Positions 5,912-9,654 of a stretch of 9,654 bases of DNA are shown in pieces. The stretch lies in the NCBI RefSeq assembly GCF_051652165.1, contig NZ_JBOFTR010000011.1:1-9654 (forward strand). Direction: 5' to 3'. The position numbers were made by a program, and so were the translations under genes. Position 1 is the first letter of the stretch; every line of letters begins with the position of its first letter. The DNA is from Plesiomonas sp051652165. Its GTDB lineage: Bacteria > Pseudomonadota > Gammaproteobacteria > Enterobacterales > CAMTGL01. Under the pieces are notes generated by a model. It saw only the letters and a program-made list of their open reading frames with translations, had not been told where the DNA came from and searched no databases.

Positions 5912-8900
5912 ATGCAAGGATGGATTGTTGTTCCTGTCATACTCGCGTGGTTAGGGCTGCTATTTTTAGTCGCTTGGCTGGGTGATAAGTATTACCGCGG
6001 CAGTTCCGCTTGGCGTCCGCTCATTTATAGCTTTTCGATTGCCGTCTACTGCACCTCGTGGACTTTTTTTGGCACTGTCGGTCAAGCCAGTCGCGACATC
6101 TTCTCCTTTATTCCTATCTACCTTGGCCCGATGTTGGTGTTTTTGTTTGGCTGGCGAATGCTGGCCCGCATGATCCTGATTGCCAAGCGTGAACACATCA
6201 CCTCGATTGCTGATTTTATTGCCGCCCGTTATGGCAAAGCTCAAACCATTGGCGTATTGGTTACCTTAATTTCCGTGGCAGGTGTACTGCCTTATATCGC
6301 CCTACAGATGAAAGCTATCAGCACTGGTCTCACCATTCTGGCTCCCGACCTGATAGTTATTGCACACTTAAGCAATAATCAGTTGGCACTGTTAGTTGGA
6401 GTGGCACTCAGTATCTTTGCCATACTGTTTGGTACTCGTAATATTGATGCGACAGAGCATCATCGGGGCGTGGTTTTGGCCATCGCATTTGAGTCACTGG
6501 TTAAGCTTGTTGCTTTTCTCGGTGTGGGCGTGGGGATTGTCTGGCTGGCCAGTCAGCAGCAAATTAGCTGGCAGCTCCCCGAGCATATTTCGATGACACC
6601 AACCCATATCGGTAGTTTCAGCATTCACCTGTTATTAGCCATGAGTGCGGTGATCTGTTTACCGCGTCAATTTCATACCACCGTTGTTGAAAGCTCTCAA
6701 CCACAGGATTTACATGTCGCCCGTTGGGTCTTTCCATTTTACTTACTGCTGATGAGCCTGTTTGTTGTTCCTATTGCCCTGATTGGTGCGGCAGTATTGC
6801 CACCGGAAGTACTGCCAGATACCTACGTGATTAACCTACCACTGGCTTTTGGTTATCCCTCATTAAGTATGCTGGCTTTTTTAGGTGGTGCGTCAGCCGC
6901 GGCAGGCATGGTCATTGTATCGAGCATCGCATTGGCAATTATGGTCAGTAATGATCTGATTTTACCGCTGTTACTACGTCAGCAGCGTTTCTCACACCGA
7001 ACGTATCCGCAATTTTCGGGCTTATTACTGAACGTTCGGCGGATCACTATCGCCGTATTGCTATTGTTGGCGTGGGCCTGCTATTTGGCCATTGATCAGA
7101 TCCCCGCACTGGCAGATATAGGCTATCTTTCATTATCTGCCGTAGCACAATTTTTACCGGCCCTGATCGGCGGGTTATATTGGCGACAAGGCAACCGAAA
7201 AGGTGTATATGTCGGGTTAATCAGCGGTTTTTTACTCTGGTTACTGGCTCTCGTTGGGCAGACCAACCTGCTGGCTGGTACGGCGGATAATAATATTTTA
7301 CTGCGTATCATCACACCACCGGCATGGGCGCTGACTGCTTCACTAAGTCTAGCTGATTGGGGGGCTCTATTAAGTTTAGTGATCAATGCTGGGCTTTATA
7401 TTGTCGTTTCACTGATGACCCGCGCATCTATTAGTGAACGCTTACAAGCAGCCAGTTTTATTGGGCTTCCTACTCAAGAGGGTGATACACATACGCTATA
7501 CCAAACTCGTGTTACCCTTGAAGAGCTTGAAACGTTAATTGCCCGTTTTTTAGGGCAATTTCGGGCTCGTCGAGCGTTTATGCGCTTTGCCGATCAACGT
7601 CAGCAAGCCTTTATACCGAATGCTTTTGCCTCTGCCGAGCTCATTCGCCATAGTGAGCGATTACTTGCTGGTGTATTTGGTGCTTCTTCTGCACGTTTGG
7701 TGCTCTCTTCAGCCTTGCAGGGGCGCGATATGCAGCTTGAAGAGGTCGCGACTATTGTTGATGAAGCCTCTGAATTATTTGATTTTTCACGTACCTTGCT
7801 GCAAGGCTCTATTGAGCATATTGATCTGGGGCTCAGTGTGATTGATAAACAACTGCGGCTTGTTGCATGGAACCGTCGTTATCTTGAACTGTTTAACTTC
7901 CCGATTGGATTGATCCACGTAGGTAGGCCAATTGAAGACATTATCCGCTATAACGCACAGCAAGGGTTATGTGGCCGAGGCAGCATTGAAGAGCAAGTCC
8001 GCAGGCGGGTAGCACACATGCAACAAGGTAGTGCGCATCGCTCTGCCCGCCGCCGGCCGGATGGCCGGGTCATTGAACTTCAGGGCAACCCGATGCCGAG
8101 TGGCGGGTTTGTCATGAGTTTCACTGATATCACCCCCTTTATTGAAGCTGAAAATGCATTGCGTGATGCCAATGAATCCCTTGAAGCACGAGTACAAGCA
8201 CGTACCCGAGAACTGACCTTACTGAACCAACAACTGGTGAGTGCTACACAAACCGCCCATCAGGCAGCCCACTCCAAAAGCCGGTTTTTAGCCGCAGTCA
8301 GCCACGACCTGATGCAGCCACTCAACGCGGCCAAGCTCTTTAATGCCTCTTTACTAGAGATGCTGCCTACAGGCCAGACCCGTGAGCTGGCCTGCCGCGT
8401 TGAAGATGCGATGACCTCGGCAGAAGAGCTAATTAGTGACTTGCTTGATATGTCACGCATTGAAGGCGGAAAGCTCAACATTCGACGAACGCGCTTTCCG
8501 ATTAATGAGATCCTCGACAACCTCGCCGCCGAGTTTGGCGTTCTCGCGCAAGCACAGCATATGCGCCTGACCGTGATCCGAAATCATCAGTGGATCGACA
8601 GTGATCGCAAACTGTTACGCCGTATATTGCAAAATTTTCTCACCAACGCCTTTCGCTATGCCCCGCATGGTCGCGTACTGCTTGGTTGCCGACGCCAGCA
8701 CAACCAACTGGTTCTGCAAGTTTGGGATAACGGTGTCGGTATTCCGCAAGATAAAGTCGGCATCATTTTTGATGAATTTTCACGGCTTGATCACGGACGC
8801 ACAGCCAAAGAAAATGGCCTCGGATTAGGCCTTGCCATTGCCAAAGGTATGGCCAACATGCTCGAACACCCCATTACCGTCGAATCACAACTTGGTAAAG

Positions 8901-9367
8901 GTTCAGTATTCAGCGTCAGCGTTCCTCTAAGTCATGCTGATACTTCCGTCAATACTCAACCGTCCATCGAACCTGCAGCACACAGCAATTACCTATATGG
9001 GCTAAAAATACTCTGTATTGATAACGAACCCGATATTCTAGATGCCCTCCAGCTCTTGCTGACTCGCTGGGAGTGTGAAGTCAAAACAGTTGCTACCGAA
9101 ACACAAGCCTTGCACGAATTGCAACATGGCTGGCAACCCCACATTATTCTTACTGATTACCATCTGGCCGACGGCATTTGTGGGTTGGACATTACCACCA
9201 CACTCAGCATTCACCTCCCGCAGGTCAAAGTTGTCGTCCTAAGTGCCGATCGCACAACGCACATCCAACAGCATGTACAGCAACATGCCGCTTACTTCCT
9301 TGCTAAACCGGTTAAACCTGCGCGACTAAAAATGCTCCTTCACAGCTTGCTTCACACCGCCTTATAA
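5912..9367 (+). CDS. crbS: CrbS-type hybrid sensor histidine kinase with sodium:solute symporter domain
   Basis: A 1151-residue membrane sensor. Residues 1 to about 504 form an SSS/SLC5 transporter-like domain (about 13 helices expected). About 534-630 is a soluble linker where the STAC domain sits in related CbrA/CrbS proteins, inferred from position. About 632-745 is a PAS domain, followed by a coiled coil to about 785. The kinase core shows phospho-acceptor His798 in AAVSHDLMQP, N-box Asn912, G1 box DNGVGI (939-944) and G2 box GLGLGLA (969-975). A C-terminal receiver (about 1031-1151) has Asp1037, phospho-acceptor Asp1082, Ser1111 and Lys1132. All catalytic residues are present. This architecture beside acs fits CrbS, which with response regulator CrbR activates acs in Vibrio and Pseudomonas (MxtR/ErdR there). 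No CrbR gene lies in the window. CbrA and other transporter-linked kinases are alternatives for the exact name. Start ATG follows AAGGATAAGG. Confidence 0.9.
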   Translation: MQGWIVVPVILAWLGLLFLVAWLGDKYYRGSSAWRPLIYSFSIAVYCTSWTFFGTVGQASRDIFSFIPIYLGPMLVFLFGWRMLARMILIAKREHITSIADFIAARYGKAQTIGVLVTLISVAGVLPYIALQMKAISTGLTILAPDLIVIAHLSNNQLALLVGVALSIFAILFGTRNIDATEHHRGVVLAIAFESLVKLVAFLGVGVGIVWLASQQQISWQLPEHISMTPTHIGSFSIHLLLAMSAVICLPRQFHTTVVESSQPQDLHVARWVFPFYLLLMSLFVVPIALIGAAVLPPEVLPDTYVINLPLAFGYPSLSMLAFLGGASAAAGMVIVSSIALAIMVSNDLILPLLLRQQRFSHRTYPQFSGLLLNVRRITIAVLLLLAWACYLAIDQIPALADIGYLSLSAVAQFLPALIGGLYWRQGNRKGVYVGLISGFLLWLLALVGQTNLLAGTADNNILLRIITPPAWALTASLSLADWGALLSLVINAGLYIVVSLMTRASISERLQAASFIGLPTQEGDTHTLYQTRVTLEELETLIARFLGQFRARRAFMRFADQRQQAFIPNAFASAELIRHSERLLAGVFGASSARLVLSSALQGRDMQLEEVATIVDEASELFDFSRTLLQGSIEHIDLGLSVIDKQLRLVAWNRRYLELFNFPIGLIHVGRPIEDIIRYNAQQGLCGRGSIEEQVRRRVAHMQQGSAHRSARRRPDGRVIELQGNPMPSGGFVMSFTDITPFIEAENALRDANESLEARVQARTRELTLLNQQLVSATQTAHQAAHSKSRFLAAVSHDLMQPLNAAKLFNASLLEMLPTGQTRELACRVEDAMTSAEELISDLLDMSRIEGGKLNIRRTRFPINEILDNLAAEFGVLAQAQHMRLTVIRNHQWIDSDRKLLRRILQNFLTNAFRYAPHGRVLLGCRRQHNQLVLQVWDNGVGIPQDKVGIIFDEFSRLDHGRTAKENGLGLGLAIAKGMANMLEHPITVESQLGKGSVFSVSVPLSHADTSVNTQPSIEPAAHSNYLYGLKILCIDNEPDILDALQLLLTRWECEVKTVATETQALHELQHGWQPHIILTDYHLADGICGLDITTTLSIHLPQVKVVVLSADRTTHIQQHVQQHAAYFLAKPVKPARLKMLLHSLLHTAL

Positions 9368-9498
9368 GCACACACTCTTTTCTTCATATAAGCAATATCG
9401 GGTAAGCAAACAGCAAAAACCTCTTTTTTTAGGGATATAGCCTCGTTCTGCTCCCTTAATTGCCGTTATTTCCATCTGTTCGTACAGCATTTAAGCAA
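9368..9498 (+). other. Gene-free stretch upstream of the rRNA promoter
   Basis: No coding frame and no convincing intrinsic terminator for the kinase gene is visible; a weak AGGGA/TCCCT pairing near 9431-9458 has a long loop and no T run. TAAGCA occurs four times (9365, 9389, 9403, 9492), two of them within the 11-mer TAAGCAAACAG (9403-9413 and 9492-9502). Sites for Fis, which activates rRNA P1 promoters in E. coli, would be expected in this interval, but I cannot place one reliably. Confidence 0.5.
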
Positions 9499-9558
9499 AC
9501 AGAAAAAAAACGCATATCTTCCCTTGCACCAAACGCAAAACTCCCTATAATGCGACCC
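9499..9558 (+). promoter_or_regulatory. rRNA operon P1 promoter with UP element
   Basis: -35 TTGCAC (9524-9529) and a perfect -10 TATAAT (9546-9551) are separated by 16 bp, the short spacing typical of rRNA P1 promoters. The -10 is followed by a GC-rich discriminator GCGACCCCAC and then TGACACGG, almost the same as in E. coli rrn P1. An A tract (9502-9510) in A+T-rich sequence lies at about -56 to -48, where the UP element contacts the alpha subunit. Start of transcription should be about 9558-9560. The discriminator predicts growth-rate and ppGpp control, from established rrn knowledge. Confidence 0.92.
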
Positions 9559-9654
9559 CACTGACACGGCAACCGTGATGAAAATCACTGAATGCTAACA
9601 GTAAAGAATAAAACGCTTTTAAGGGATGTGAAAAACAGACCTTGACAGCCAAAG
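9559..9654 (+). other. 5' leader of an rRNA operon (truncated by window end)
   Basis: This is the transcribed interval between P1 and P2, with the 16S gene expected beyond the window. It contains two mutually exclusive small hairpins: CACGG/CCGTG (9565-9577) and GTGAT/ATCAC with a GAAA loop (9575-9588). No boxA antitermination sequence is reached yet. Confidence 0.75.
9642..9647 (+). promoter_or_regulatory. -35 box of rRNA P2 promoter (partial)
   Basis: A consensus TTGACA preceded by A-rich sequence, placed so that its -10 (near 9664-9670, outside the window) would lie about 120 bp after that of P1. This is the usual P1-P2 distance in E. coli rrn operons. Confidence 0.7.

Noticed and set aside
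9565..9588. Small hairpins in the rRNA leader as a terminator or riboswitch
   Set aside because: Stems of only 5 bp, mutually exclusive, with no T run; ordinary leader structure is the simpler reading.

Overview
The window looks like an ordinary chromosomal segment of a gammaproteobacterium. The 5S rRNA differs from the E. coli 5S at only a few bases, as recalled from memory. The proteins resemble their enterobacterial counterparts along their whole lengths. The combination of a close-to-E. coli 5S, an acs-yjcH-actP operon and a CrbS-type transporter/kinase fits the Aeromonadales (Tolumonas/Aeromonas-like) or a related order. This placement is a guess from general likeness, not a search result.

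Layout. Bases 8-127 are the last gene (5S) of an rRNA operon on the + strand, closed by a strong intrinsic terminator at 141-166. After about 230 bp with no convincing gene comes a minus-strand operon read right to left: acs (acetyl-CoA synthetase, 4492-2528), yjcH (small inner-membrane protein, 2472-2161) and actP (acetate/Na+ symporter, 2164-503), ending at a terminator at 400-423. A 196-bp divergent intergenic region (4493-4688) contains a perfect 14-bp palindrome and two CRP-like half sites. It separates acs from an HcaT-like 12-helix MFS transporter on the + strand (4689-5828). An 83-bp gap with a long inverted repeat leads to a 1151-residue hybrid sensor kinase (5912-9367) that carries its own sodium:solute-symporter domain, of the CrbS type. 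The last ~290 bp hold no gene but end in an rRNA P1 promoter (UP element, TTGCAC/TATAAT, 16-bp spacer, GC-rich discriminator), the rRNA leader, and the -35 box of P2, which is cut by the window edge.

How the genes fit together. ActP brings acetate in, Acs activates it to acetyl-CoA, and YjcH is the usual conserved companion. The neighbouring kinase belongs to the family that, in Vibrio and Pseudomonas, switches acs on through the response regulator CrbR. The segment therefore reads as an acetate-switch locus with its own sensor, although no CrbR gene is visible here. The MFS protein may import another carboxylate, but nothing in the window fixes its substrate.

No mobile element, CRISPR array, tRNA or clearly new system was seen. 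The points most worth a second look are the location between two same-direction rRNA operons, the LacI-type palindrome between acs and the MFS gene, the acs/kinase linkage, and the inverted repeat before the kinase gene.
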